Shown here piece by piece: positions 28,774 through 37,328 of a stretch of 64,000 nucleotides of DNA. The stretch's first letter is position 1, and the number at the start of each line of letters is the position of its first letter. The notes under the pieces are model-generated. The model made no database searches, was not told the DNA's origin, and saw nothing but the letters and a program-made list of their open reading frames with translations. The translations under genes and the position numbers were made by a program. This DNA comes from Gammaproteobacteria bacterium (GTDB lineage: Bacteria; Pseudomonadota; Gammaproteobacteria; Pseudomonadales; Azotimanducaceae), in contig JAUIAV010000016.1 in assembly GCA_030425195.1 (NCBI GenBank), positions 44,533 through 108,532 of the forward strand. Direction: 5' to 3'.

Positions 28774-29984
28774 CGTCGTAAAGCCTCCAGAGGTTTGATT
28801 TTCACGGCCCGCCAGGCGGGGTACAGGGCAGCCAGCACGCCGAACACCAGACTGAGCACGGTCACCAGAACGATGTCGCCCACCAGAACGTAGGGCGTCA
28901 GCACACTGCGCATGCCTGCCATCTCCACGCCCTGAGCCCACTGGCTGAGATCGATGCCGTCACCGAGCCACTGGGTCGCCAGTACCCAGCCGACCAGCAC
29001 CCCGACAAAGACGCCTACGAGCATGATGATGGTGGACTCGAGGACGACCTGGACGATCACTGCCCCCGACTTCATCCCCACGGCCCGCAGCATGCCGAAC
29101 TCCCGGATCCGCTCCATGACCGCGGTGATGAGCGTATTCACGAGCCCGAAGATCAGCGCACCCATGATGACGAAAAACCAGATGAGAATGGCGCTGTCCA
29201 CGTATACGAACATGGCTGCCGCCTGAGGCTCGAGCTCCTGCCAGTCCATCACGTCCTGCGCCGAGAAGAAGCCGGTCAGCTGCTGCTTCACCTCCTGCTC
29301 GTACAGCTCATCGGCGAGCTTGATCGACACCTCGGTGACCACCGGTGCTTCCACCATGTTCTGAAGCGCACCCACCCCCGTGAAGACGAACTGTTTCTCC
29401 AGGGCAGTGCCTTCCGCATCGTAGAGGCCTGCAATCCTGAACCCGGCTTCCCGGTTCCGTCCGTCGAGACCCTGGGTGATCAGCACGAGCCTGCGCCCCA
29501 CATCGGTCTCCAGCTGCCGGGCGAGCTCGACGCCGATGAGCACACGGCGATCGTTCCCATCCGTGAGCCCCTCCCCGGTGATTGCCACATCACCGAGGAA
29601 GGAAATGTCTTCCCGGGCCGGGTCCACGCCGACGAACTGAACACCCCGGGTTTCCCGCTCGCTCATGATCACCGCCGGAATGCGGATGCGTGCCGCCCAG
29701 CCCTCCATCTCCTCCGCGGGCAGATCCGGCTGCCAGCCCGGGGCGAGCTCGAAACTCTTCTCGATGTTGGGGTCGTCCAGATAGCCGGGCGCCAGAACCT
29801 TGAGGTGACCGGTGAGGTTCGCCACCGCCGCTTCCCGCATGTCGAACTGCATACCGCGGATCAGACCGTTGGTCACCACGACACCGGCCACCGCCACCGT
29901 GATGGCCAGCAGCAGCATGATGGTTCGACGCCTGTGCCTGAAGAGGTTCCGGACGCTGAGCGCGGTCAGCAGTTTCAGTGGCAC
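28770..29984 (-). CDS. FtsX/LolC-E-like ABC permease (third permease)
   Basis: 404 residues. Plan: one N-terminal helix after NLFRHRRRTIML, a large periplasmic MacB-like core domain (about 45-270), then three helices with IREFGMLRAVGMKSG between them, the cytoplasmic coupling loop of FtsX permeases, and the final KIKPLEALRR. Divergent from the two paralogues upstream, it is probably the other half of a heterodimer. 27-base gap after the second permease; overlaps the ATPase start. Confidence 0.92.
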   Translation of the reverse strand: MPLKLLTALSVRNLFRHRRRTIMLLLAITVAVAGVVVTNGLIRGMQFDMREAAVANLTGHLKVLAPGYLDDPNIEKSFELAPGWQPDLPAEEMEGWAARIRIPAVIMSERETRGVQFVGVDPAREDISFLGDVAITGEGLTDGNDRRVLIGVELARQLETDVGRRLVLITQGLDGRNREAGFRIAGLYDAEGTALEKQFVFTGVGALQNMVEAPVVTEVSIKLADELYEQEVKQQLTGFFSAQDVMDWQELEPQAAAMFVYVDSAILIWFFVIMGALIFGLVNTLITAVMERIREFGMLRAVGMKSGAVIVQVVLESTIIMLVGVFVGVLVGWVLATQWLGDGIDLSQWAQGVEMAGMRSVLTPYVLVGDIVLVTVLSLVFGVLAALYPAWRAVKIKPLEALRR

Positions 29985-30011
29985 GACGGTATCTCCTGCA
30001 TCGATCGGGTT

Positions 30012-31295
30012 TCACTCGGCGCCACGCAGCGCCTCCACCGGCCGCATGTGGCGTATTCGAAGCGCGGGAACGAAGGCGGCGATCTGAGTTCCCAGCAGCA
30101 TGATGAGCGCGGACGCCGCCGCGGCCACGTTGCTGAAACGGGGATACATGCGATCCGGAAGGTTGTACTGGCTCAGCACTTCGGCAGCGCCCGCCGGCAG
30201 CGGCATGCCGAAGGCGGCCAGCGGCACCAGCAGCGCCGCCGAAAGCGCCAGTCCGACCACCACGCCGAACAGGGCCAGAAGGAGCGCTTCCAGCGCCAGC
30301 TGCCCCATGATCTTCCCGGGCTTCATGCCGATGGCCATGAGCATGCCGAATTCCGGAGTACGCTCGAAGATCGTCATCATGAAGGTGTTGACGATGCTGA
30401 AGGTGACGATGATGGCGACCAGCGCGAAAAACAGCAGCGTACCGATGAACTTCACGTCGATGGTCTGAACCGCTTCCGGCATCAGGTCGCGCCAGTCGAG
30501 CACCCGGGTGTCCGGTCCCGCGTCGGTCGAGAGGACCTGTGCCAGCTCCACACTGCCTGCCACGGAACCGGCCAGGATCACCACCGCATGCGCCTCATCC
30601 GGAGCCAGACCCCAGGCCTGCCGGAAATCGTCGATGGAGATCTGCATCAGGGCCCGGTCCAGTGCCACCTGACCGCTCGTGAAGGTGCCGACCAGCGTCG
30701 CGAGCGTCGCCGCGACCCCGCCCTCCTTCGCCGTGCCCAGCACCACGATCTCGTCCCCGACTCGAGCGCCGAGATTTCTGGCCAGCACCGAGCCGATCAC
30801 GGCTTCTCCAGGCCCGGTCAGATAACGGCCATCCCGGATCATGCCCGGCAGCGAGGACCACACCGACTCCCGGGCGGGATCCACACCGAATACCTGGGCT
30901 CCGAAGCTGCGTTCTCCATGGCTGACCAGGGCGAAGCCATGGGCCTGCTCGCTGGCGGCAACCACCGCCGGCAGCGCCTCCGCCCGGGCCCGAAGCACGT
31001 CGCTGCCTGCCAGCGTGTACTCCATCCTGGGATCGTCCTGATACTCCGGGTGCTGTATCTGAACGTGTCCCAGTGCCAGCCGGGCGCCATTGTCCACCAT
31101 GACTTCGAATGTGCCGTCCTGCATGGACATGGAAAACACCAGCAGCCAGACCGCGAAGGCGATTCCGCCCGAGGTGAGCCACGTCCGCCGACGGTTCCGC
31201 CAGAGATTGCGCCAGGCAATCAGCGTGAGGCTGCCACCCGAGCGCCGCGGGGTCTCGGTGGCGCGTTCTCCGGCGAGCGTCTGTGCCGTCATCAT
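30012..31295 (-). CDS. FtsX/LolC-E-like ABC permease (second permease)
   Basis: 427 residues with the same plan: WRNLWRNRRRTWLTSGG before helix 1, periplasmic core with GHVQIQHPEY and GERSFGAQVFGVDP, helices 2-4 with FERTPEFGMLMAIGMKPG coupling loop and terminal RHMRPVEALRG. Closely parallel to the first permease in motif order, so the pair arose by tandem duplication. Start overlaps the first permease's stop (ATGA). Confidence 0.92.
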   Translation of the reverse strand: MMTAQTLAGERATETPRRSGGSLTLIAWRNLWRNRRRTWLTSGGIAFAVWLLVFSMSMQDGTFEVMVDNGARLALGHVQIQHPEYQDDPRMEYTLAGSDVLRARAEALPAVVAASEQAHGFALVSHGERSFGAQVFGVDPARESVWSSLPGMIRDGRYLTGPGEAVIGSVLARNLGARVGDEIVVLGTAKEGGVAATLATLVGTFTSGQVALDRALMQISIDDFRQAWGLAPDEAHAVVILAGSVAGSVELAQVLSTDAGPDTRVLDWRDLMPEAVQTIDVKFIGTLLFFALVAIIVTFSIVNTFMMTIFERTPEFGMLMAIGMKPGKIMGQLALEALLLALFGVVVGLALSAALLVPLAAFGMPLPAGAAEVLSQYNLPDRMYPRFSNVAAAASALIMLLGTQIAAFVPALRIRHMRPVEALRGAE

Positions 31296-32563
31296 TCGCC
31301 CCTCAGCGCGTCCACCGGTTTCAGTGACCGGATTCTGAGCGCAGGCAGCAGCGCAGCCAGCTGCGTACCGATGAACATGACCAGCGGCGAAACCATCAGC
31401 GCTTCCAGAGAAAGTGCAGGATACATGCGGTCGGGCATGTAGAACTGCCGGGCGTAGTCCTGCATGGCTTCACCCAGGTAGATGCCCACCTCCATGAGCC
31501 ACAGCGTCAGACCCACGGCGAGCGTCAGGCCGATGGCGACCCCGATCAGACAGACGAAGAAGGCTTCCCACTGCAGCATCAGGATGATGCGCAGAGGCCG
31601 CATGCCGATCGCGCGCAGCATGCCGAATTCCCGGGTCCGTTCGAACACGGTCATGATGAAACTGTTGACCACGCTGAACACCACCAGCGCCATGATGATG
31701 CCGTACATGATGCGGCCGCCGATGCGATCCACCTCGATGCCCTGCTTGAGCTCCGGCAGTACCCGGTCCCAGTTCCGTACCTCCAGGGAATCCGGCAGCT
31801 CCTCCGAAAGGGTGCGCACCAGGGATGGCGCCCGGGCCACGTCTTCCGCGCGGATGATCAGGGAGTGCACCTCGTCACCCAGCCCGAATGCCGCGCGCAC
31901 CGGTTCGATGGGTGCGAGCATGAGCACCCGGTCCAGATCCGCCATACCCGTTTCCAGCAGACCGACCACGTTCAGCACCATGGCCGCCACACCCCCTTCG
32001 CGGCCGCTGCCGAGGATCACCACCTCGTCCCCGATCGCCGCACCCAGGTTCCGCGCGAGCGTCGCACCCAGAACCGCATCGTCCGGCCCTTCCAGCGTGC
32101 GGCCTTCGCGGATCATCTTCACGAAACGCACGGTCTCGAGCTCCGCGGCAATGTCGATGCCGAGCAGCTGCGCGCCGAAGCTTCGTTCTCCGACGGAGGC
32201 CAGAGCGAAGGTCTCGACCCTCGGCGCAACGGAGAGCACGCCGGGGGTTGCGCGGATCCGGTCGATCAGCGCTCCGGCATCTTCGATGGTGTCCTCGAAC
32301 CGGGCATCGTCCAGGTACTCGGGGTTCTGTATCTGCACATGTCCGGACATCAGCGCCGTCGCGTTTTCCATCATCACGTCGTACTGACCGACCTGCAGCG
32401 CCATGAAGGAGGCGACGAGAAACACCGAAAAGGCGATACCCCCGGCAGTGAGCCACGTCCGCCGCCGGTTGCGCCAGAGATTGCGCCAGCCGATGCGGAT
32501 GCTCGGCATGCCGCGTCCGGATCCCGGTTCGGCGGAAGCGTGGTCCAGCGCCGCCTCGCTCAT
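31292..32563 (-). CDS. FtsX/LolC-E-like ABC permease (first permease)
   Basis: 423 residues. WRNLWRNRRRTWLTAGG before helix 1, periplasmic core with GHVQIQNPEYLDD and GERSFGAQLLGID, then three helices with FERTREFGMLRAIGMRP and terminal SLKPVDALRGE. It shares the block order and many identities with the second permease. Its ATG shares one base with the LolA-like stop (TGATG). The FtsX fold handles lipids or lipoproteins (LolCE), peptides or drugs (MacB). Confidence 0.92.
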   Translation of the reverse strand: MSEAALDHASAEPGSGRGMPSIRIGWRNLWRNRRRTWLTAGGIAFSVFLVASFMALQVGQYDVMMENATALMSGHVQIQNPEYLDDARFEDTIEDAGALIDRIRATPGVLSVAPRVETFALASVGERSFGAQLLGIDIAAELETVRFVKMIREGRTLEGPDDAVLGATLARNLGAAIGDEVVILGSGREGGVAAMVLNVVGLLETGMADLDRVLMLAPIEPVRAAFGLGDEVHSLIIRAEDVARAPSLVRTLSEELPDSLEVRNWDRVLPELKQGIEVDRIGGRIMYGIIMALVVFSVVNSFIMTVFERTREFGMLRAIGMRPLRIILMLQWEAFFVCLIGVAIGLTLAVGLTLWLMEVGIYLGEAMQDYARQFYMPDRMYPALSLEALMVSPLVMFIGTQLAALLPALRIRSLKPVDALRGE

Positions 32564-33366
32564 CAGCGGCCGCCGGATTGCAGAGAGAACACGGTAAACG
32601 TCCGGTCTTCGATGTCGATGTCGAATTCCGCGCTGTCGTAGACCACCTCTGTGTAGTTTTCAGGTTCGTCCAGCTTGCTCATGCGCATTCTGAGCGGCAT
32701 GACCCGACCGCCCAGCTCACCGATCTCCAGTGTTTCCAGGCGCTTCAGAAGCTCCATGGACTGATCGAAGAAATTCTGGGAGATCAGCACGTAGTCGTCC
32801 CTGAGCACCCATTCCTCCTTGCCCCAGACCACCGGGGCCTCGTCGTGGGGAATCGCCTCGATGGTATAGATGCGGTGACCGTCCTCTTCGCGCTCTCCGG
32901 TAATGGTCAGATCATAGTGGCGCAGCAGGTCATCGGTGCGGGAGAGATCGTTGTAGGAAAAGTCGGAGCCGGCCCAGCTCTGGGACATGAGGCTGTAGGG
33001 CAGCCGGATGGTCCGGTTCAGCTTGGGCGTGTAGGTCCACATCTTGTCCCCCTGCTTGAGGGTGGCATTGCCCGCGTCTCTGGCTGGTGCGGTGAACCGG
33101 ATCAGCGCGTCTTCCCGGCCCCGGGTCCAGGAAACCAGCGCGCTGGTGCGTTCCCAGTCCGGCCGGTGGATGATCATGGTGAGTTCAGTGTAGGACGTGC
33201 GCCCCCGGACCAGATCCAGCGCTCCGGCGACCAGATCCTCCGCCGTGACCGGGGCGCGGTCACTGCCGTCCGTGCCGGTTCCCGGCAGGTCCGCGCTGAC
33301 GGCTGCCGGCAGCAGACAGATCAGAAGGCAGAACGTGGCGCGGCCGGGACTCATGCAGGGACTCAT
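32563..33366 (-). CDS. LolA-like outer-membrane lipoprotein-sorting protein
   Basis: 267 residues. Signal peptide (hydrophobic 10-24, cleavage after AVSA). The mature part fits the LolA-like family: ALDLVRGRTSYTELTM, FTAPARDAGNATLKQGDKMWTYTPKLNRT, EEWVLRDDYVL and the late strands DIEDRTFTVFSL. These half-barrel proteins bind lipid or acyl chains in the periplasm. Its ATG overlaps the tetR stop (ATGA); ATG 33354 is an alternative. It is the likely periplasmic carrier between the permeases and the barrel protein. Confidence 0.88.
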   Translation of the reverse strand: MSPCMSPGRATFCLLICLLPAAVSADLPGTGTDGSDRAPVTAEDLVAGALDLVRGRTSYTELTMIIHRPDWERTSALVSWTRGREDALIRFTAPARDAGNATLKQGDKMWTYTPKLNRTIRLPYSLMSQSWAGSDFSYNDLSRTDDLLRHYDLTITGEREEDGHRIYTIEAIPHDEAPVVWGKEEWVLRDDYVLISQNFFDQSMELLKRLETLEIGELGGRVMPLRMRMSKLDEPENYTEVVYDSAEFDIDIEDRTFTVFSLQSGGR

Positions 33367-34085
33367 AGAGAAGCTTCCTTTTCCGTGGCGGATTGAAACG
33401 ACGGCGACCAGACCTGCTCCAGCGTACGGGGACTCGAAGGGGCGGCGACACCGTTCACTAGCGTGCTGGCCAGGGACCAGACATAGGGTTCGAGATGCGC
33501 CCCCTGCACCGCCAGCGTGCCACCGGTGGCGATGCCGCCGATCAGATCGATGAGTCCCTGCGCCCGTTCCTCGAGCTGCTGCCGCGACAGCGTGCCGCCG
33601 GCAATCTCGTCGAGCAGACTGATCATGAAGTGGGATCTCAGCCCGTTGATCCGTTCGAGCACGGACCCGTCCGCTTCGGCCAGGGCGAGAGCCAGCTCCC
33701 GGTCTCCGCCCGCCATACGGGACAGAAGCGGCATCTCCATCATCGCCATGAGCCCCAGCGCGATGAGGGACTGCAGGCGCTCGAGGGGCGGAATGTGATC
33801 GGACAGCAGCGGCTGCAGCCGCGCCACGTATCCCTGTTTCTCCAGGGCGATGGCGTGCAGGACCAGCTCGGCCTTGTTCCGGTAGTAGAGGTAGACCGTA
33901 CCTTTGGCGACGCCGGCTTCCGCCGCAACTTCGTCGATGCTGGTTTTCCGGTACCCGTACTGAACGAACAGCCCGGTGGCGGCGGTGAGTATCCGCGCCC
34001 GTTTGGCCCGCTGCCTGCCATCCGGCTCGGGCCAGAGGAAGGATTCGAGCCAGCTTTCCACTTCCTCGAATGACGTGACATCCAT
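33363..34085 (-). CDS. TetR-family regulator of the envelope ABC operon
   Basis: 240 residues. HTH at about 28-72 (RARILTAATGLFVQYGYRKTSIDEVAAEAGVAKGTVYLYYRNKAEL in shape), followed by a helical ligand domain. First gene of the operon, with its own operator between the promoter elements, so it is autoregulated with the transporter. The N-terminal 25 residues before the HTH are longer than usual; a GTG inside them is an alternative start. The predicted transcript begins only a few bases before ATG 34085. Confidence 0.9.
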   Translation of the reverse strand: MDVTSFEEVESWLESFLWPEPDGRQRAKRARILTAATGLFVQYGYRKTSIDEVAAEAGVAKGTVYLYYRNKAELVLHAIALEKQGYVARLQPLLSDHIPPLERLQSLIALGLMAMMEMPLLSRMAGGDRELALALAEADGSVLERINGLRSHFMISLLDEIAGGTLSRQQLEERAQGLIDLIGGIATGGTLAVQGAHLEPYVWSLASTLVNGVAAPSSPRTLEQVWSPSFQSATEKEASL

Positions 34086-34088
34086 GAC

Positions 34089-34121
34089 TGACCAATTTAA
34101 CCATTTCGGTCATTTTGTCAA
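34089..34121 (-). promoter_or_regulatory. promoter with embedded palindromic operator for the envelope operon
   Basis: On the minus strand: perfect -35 TTGACA (34121-34116), 16 bases, -10 TAAATT (34099-34094), eight bases before the tetR ATG. TGACC (34089-34093) and GGTCA (34108-34112) are inverted arms 14 bases apart straddling the -10, a typical TetR operator layout. There is no ribosome site and the transcript is likely near-leaderless. Confidence 0.6.
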
Positions 34122-34142
34122 TTGGACATCCCCGACCGCAGC

Positions 34143-34171
34143 TTGACAGTAGAGCCGACCCTCCAATAAAT
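34143..34171 (+). promoter_or_regulatory. promoter of the second tetR and the fusion dehydrogenase
   Basis: Perfect -35 TTGACA (34143-34148), 17 bases, weaker -10 ATAAAT (34166-34171), 39 bases before ATG 34211. Its -35 lies 22 bases from the -35 of the leftward operon, so the two divergent promoters are back to back. Confidence 0.45.
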
Positions 34172-34210
34172 GTATTCGGTCCACTTTCAGAGCCTGTCGA
34201 CAGAGCAACG

Positions 34211-34828
34211 ATGGTCACTCTTCGCGAACGGAAGAAGCAGGCAGCCCGGATGCGGATCCTGACCACCGCCGATGCGCTCATCCGCGAGCAGGGCTACGAG
34301 CACACCACCATGCGCGACATCGCGGCCGGGGCTGGACTCAGCTATCAGACGCTCTACAACTATTTCCCCGCAAAGGGCGACATTCTGTTCCAGCTCCTGG
34401 TGGATCAGATCGAGGACATGTCCGATCACTACGCCGGCGTGCTGCGCGATTTCGACGGCGATCTCCTCGAGGCGCTCGACGAGCTGGCGCGTCTCGCCTG
34501 CGCCGCCATGACGAGCGGCGACAGGACCCTGTGGCAGACTGCCCTGGTGGCACTGCTGAACCAGGAATCCGGCGCCCGGGCCCTGCTCGACCTGATCGAC
34601 GCGGTGGTGCATCCGTCACTCGAGGCCCTCCTGGCCGCGGCCCGGGCCGGCGGCGCGCTCAGACCCGGGGTTCCTTCCGCAGAGCTGGCCGCAACGCTCT
34701 ACGACCTCATGGACTATGCCATCGTCCGCCTGCTGCTCGATCCGACCGCAGACGTCGAAGCCGGTCTGCAGAAACTGAGCATGCGGCTGTCGGTTGTGTT
34801 ATCACCGCATCTCGTCGGCATCGACTGA
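34211..34828 (+). CDS. TetR-family regulator
   Basis: 205 residues from ATG 34211. Standard TetR_N HTH (RILTTADALIREQGYEHTTMRDIAAGAGLSYQTLYNYF in shape, about 14-55) and a helical C-domain. It is 13 bases upstream of the Gfo/Idh-aldo/keto reductase fusion on the same strand, and divergent from the envelope-operon tetR. It probably controls the fusion gene; ligand unknown. The ribosome site is weak. Confidence 0.9.
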   Translation: MVTLRERKKQAARMRILTTADALIREQGYEHTTMRDIAAGAGLSYQTLYNYFPAKGDILFQLLVDQIEDMSDHYAGVLRDFDGDLLEALDELARLACAAMTSGDRTLWQTALVALLNQESGARALLDLIDAVVHPSLEALLAAARAGGALRPGVPSAELAATLYDLMDYAIVRLLLDPTADVEAGLQKLSMRLSVVLSPHLVGID

Positions 34829-34841
34829 GGAGTAAAGCAAC

Positions 34842-36845
34842 GTGAGGCTGCGCTGGGGGCTTCTTGCAACCGGGAACATCGCCCGAACTTTCGCCAGTGC
34901 AGTGAATGCGTCGGAATCCGGCACGCTGACCGCAGTCGCCAGCCGCTCGATCGGACGGGCCCGGGAGTTCGCCGCCGGATTGGGCGCCGAGATCCTCGCC
35001 CTCGACTACGAAAGCCTCATCGGCCACCCGGAGGTGGACGCGATCTATGTGGCCACTCCCCACCCGGCCCACGCGGACTGGACGCTGAAAGCCCTCCGAG
35101 CGGGCAAGCACGTACTCTGCGAGAAACCCATGGGACTGAATTTTCCGGAGGTCATGGCCATGGTCGACGGCGCCGCACAGGCGGACCGGTTCCTCATGGA
35201 GGCCTTCATGTACCGCTGTCATCCGCAGACGGCCCGGCTCAGGGCCCTCATCGACGACGGCGCCATCGGCGCCGTGCGGCACATCCGGGCGAGTTTCGGT
35301 TTCAGCACCACGCCGGTTCCGCGGTCACGGCTGTTTGCACCGGAACTCGGCGGTGGCGGGATCATGGACGTCGGCTGTTATCCCGTCTCTGCGGCCTGCC
35401 TGATAGCCGGGACCGGGCCGGTGCGGCTCACCGGCGAGGGCCATCTGGGCGAAACCGGCGTGGACTACTGGGCAAGTGCCGCGCTCACGTTCGAGGGCGA
35501 TCTGACGGCCCAGATCGCCACCGGCATCACTCTGGAGCTCGATAACACCCTGCAGATCTTCGGCGACGATGGCCTCATCCGGTTGCCCAATCCCTGGCTG
35601 GGCGGTGACCGCGACGGCCGCTGGGCGTTCGAGCTCGCACGAAACGGTCGCGACCCCGAGACGATTTCCGGCGTATCTCCTCCCCTCTACGTGAACGAGG
35701 TCGACCACGTCGCCGCCTGCATCGCCGACGGGGTACGCCAGTCGCCGCTCATGAGCTGGTCCGACAGCCTTGCCTGCGCCCGGATTCTGGACGACTGGCG
35801 CGGGGCCATCGGTCTCCAGTACCCGATGGAAACGGACCAGCATCACCGGGGACCCCTGGCCACCCTGCGCAGCCAGACCGTCCCCATCGCCGGCCCGGGG
35901 CAGATTCCGCACCTCGCCAAGCCCGTTTCCCGGCTTGTCATGGGCTGCGACAACCAGCCTTCCATGAGCCATGCGTCAGTCCTGTGGGACAACTTCACCG
36001 CGCTCGGCGGCAACTGCTTCGACACAGCCCACATCTACGGCGGCGGCCGGATGGAGACGCTGCTCGGCTACTGGCACAGGGCGCGCAACAACCGGGACGA
36101 GCTGGTGATCATCGGCAAAGGCGCCCACACACCCGACGACCATCCGTCCGCCGTTTCACCGCAGCTGACGGTGAGCCTGGAACGGCTGCAGACGGACCAT
36201 GTGGACGTCTACTTCCTGCACCGCGACAATCCGGAAGTGCCAGTCGGCGAATTCGTCGATGCCGTGAACGACGAGATCAACCAGGGCCGGATCACGGCCT
36301 GGGGCGGCTCGAACTGGACGCTCGGCAGAGTGCGGGCGGCAAACGAGTACGCGGAACGCAACGGTCTGCAGGGCATGAGCGCCGTCTCGAACAACTTCTC
36401 TCTCGCGCACATGATCCGGCCGCTGTGGCCGGGCGTGCAGACGGCAACAGCCCCGGAGTTCCGGGACTATCTGGCACAGACCGGTATCGCCCTCATGCCC
36501 TGGTCATCCCAGGCCCGTGGGTTCTTCACGCCCTGGGCGGAGGCCGTCATGCAGCACACCGGCCGGGAGAATCCGACCATCACCGGCGTCCAGCCGACCA
36601 TGGCCGAGCTGGCGGAAACCTGGTTCTCGGAGGAAAACTTCGAGCGTCGCCGGCGGGCCGTGCAGCTGGCCGGCGATAAGGGTGTGACCCCGATCCAGAT
36701 CGCCCTTGCCTGGGTGATCCATCAGCCTTTCCCCTGTTTCCCGCTGATCGGTCCCCGGCAGATCGAAGAAACCCGCAGCTCTCTCGCCGCCCTCGACGTG
36801 GCACTGAGTCCGGCCGAGTGCCGCTGGCTCGATCTGGAGGACTGA
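34842..36845 (+). CDS. Gfo/Idh/MocA dehydrogenase fused to an aldo/keto reductase
   Basis: 667 residues, two enzymes in one chain. Residues 1-335 are a Gfo/Idh/MocA protein: Rossmann GLLATGNIART, EKPMG catalytic lysine, and GGGGIMDVGCYPV. Residues 350-667 are an aldo/keto reductase: FDTAHIYGGG (Asp and Tyr), IIGKGAH (Lys) and YFLHRDNP (His) give the full catalytic tetrad, with SNNFSLAH and the C-terminal GPRQIEETRSS. Both use NAD(P)H on sugars or ketones, so a two-step redox conversion of one substrate is plausible. GTG start with GAGGAG nine bases upstream. No stop or shift at the junction. Confidence 0.9.
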   Translation: MRLRWGLLATGNIARTFASAVNASESGTLTAVASRSIGRAREFAAGLGAEILALDYESLIGHPEVDAIYVATPHPAHADWTLKALRAGKHVLCEKPMGLNFPEVMAMVDGAAQADRFLMEAFMYRCHPQTARLRALIDDGAIGAVRHIRASFGFSTTPVPRSRLFAPELGGGGIMDVGCYPVSAACLIAGTGPVRLTGEGHLGETGVDYWASAALTFEGDLTAQIATGITLELDNTLQIFGDDGLIRLPNPWLGGDRDGRWAFELARNGRDPETISGVSPPLYVNEVDHVAACIADGVRQSPLMSWSDSLACARILDDWRGAIGLQYPMETDQHHRGPLATLRSQTVPIAGPGQIPHLAKPVSRLVMGCDNQPSMSHASVLWDNFTALGGNCFDTAHIYGGGRMETLLGYWHRARNNRDELVIIGKGAHTPDDHPSAVSPQLTVSLERLQTDHVDVYFLHRDNPEVPVGEFVDAVNDEINQGRITAWGGSNWTLGRVRAANEYAERNGLQGMSAVSNNFSLAHMIRPLWPGVQTATAPEFRDYLAQTGIALMPWSSQARGFFTPWAEAVMQHTGRENPTITGVQPTMAELAETWFSEENFERRRRAVQLAGDKGVTPIQIALAWVIHQPFPCFPLIGPRQIEETRSSLAALDVALSPAECRWLDLED

Positions 36846-36872
36846 CGGGAAAGGCGGATCCTTGCGGCGCTG

Positions 36873-37328
36873 CTAACGCCGGCGTCTGTCCAGAGAAATC
36901 ACGTTGTCACCCTTGACCACGTCCTGTTTCAGCGTGAAGGCGACTTCCCAGGTGAGCGTGGTCTCCCCGTCGCGAAGAAATCCCCGGCAGCCGAATCCCT
37001 GCGCGACGCTGAACAGTGCGAAGGTCAGGAACACCGTTTCGGACTCGTTCCACATCAAGGCGAGATTCGGCGGGCTGTCGAGCTTGGCGGTGCCATGGAA
37101 GACCTCACCCGCGGTGGACAGTCGCAGGGTGTAGGTGCCCACTTCGTTTCCGGCAATCCGCAGATTCAGATTGCCGCCGTCACCCTCCTGCACCGCAACT
37201 TCAGCGTTCACCAGGAGTCCTGTCTCGTCCGCTTCCACCCTGGCGTCGCACTCGACGGTTCTGCCGAGACTCATGCCTTCAATCAGCACGCTGCCCCGGC
37301 CCAGCCAGTGTCCTGCCCGCAGGATCAC
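36873..37328 (-). CDS. conserved hypothetical protein, 151 residues
   Basis: No signal peptide or membrane helix. The predicted content is mostly beta strands (GSVLIEGMSLGRTVECDARVE, NLNLRIAGNEVGTYTLRL, TTLTWEVAFTL), reminiscent of a lipocalin-like or ligand-binding barrel. I do not recognise the family. Its ATG shares four bases with the YedK stop, so it is co-translated with it and may be a companion of YedK in this lineage. Confidence 0.7.
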   Translation of the reverse strand: MILRAGHWLGRGSVLIEGMSLGRTVECDARVEADETGLLVNAEVAVQEGDGGNLNLRIAGNEVGTYTLRLSTAGEVFHGTAKLDSPPNLALMWNESETVFLTFALFSVAQGFGCRGFLRDGETTLTWEVAFTLKQDVVKGDNVISLDRRRR

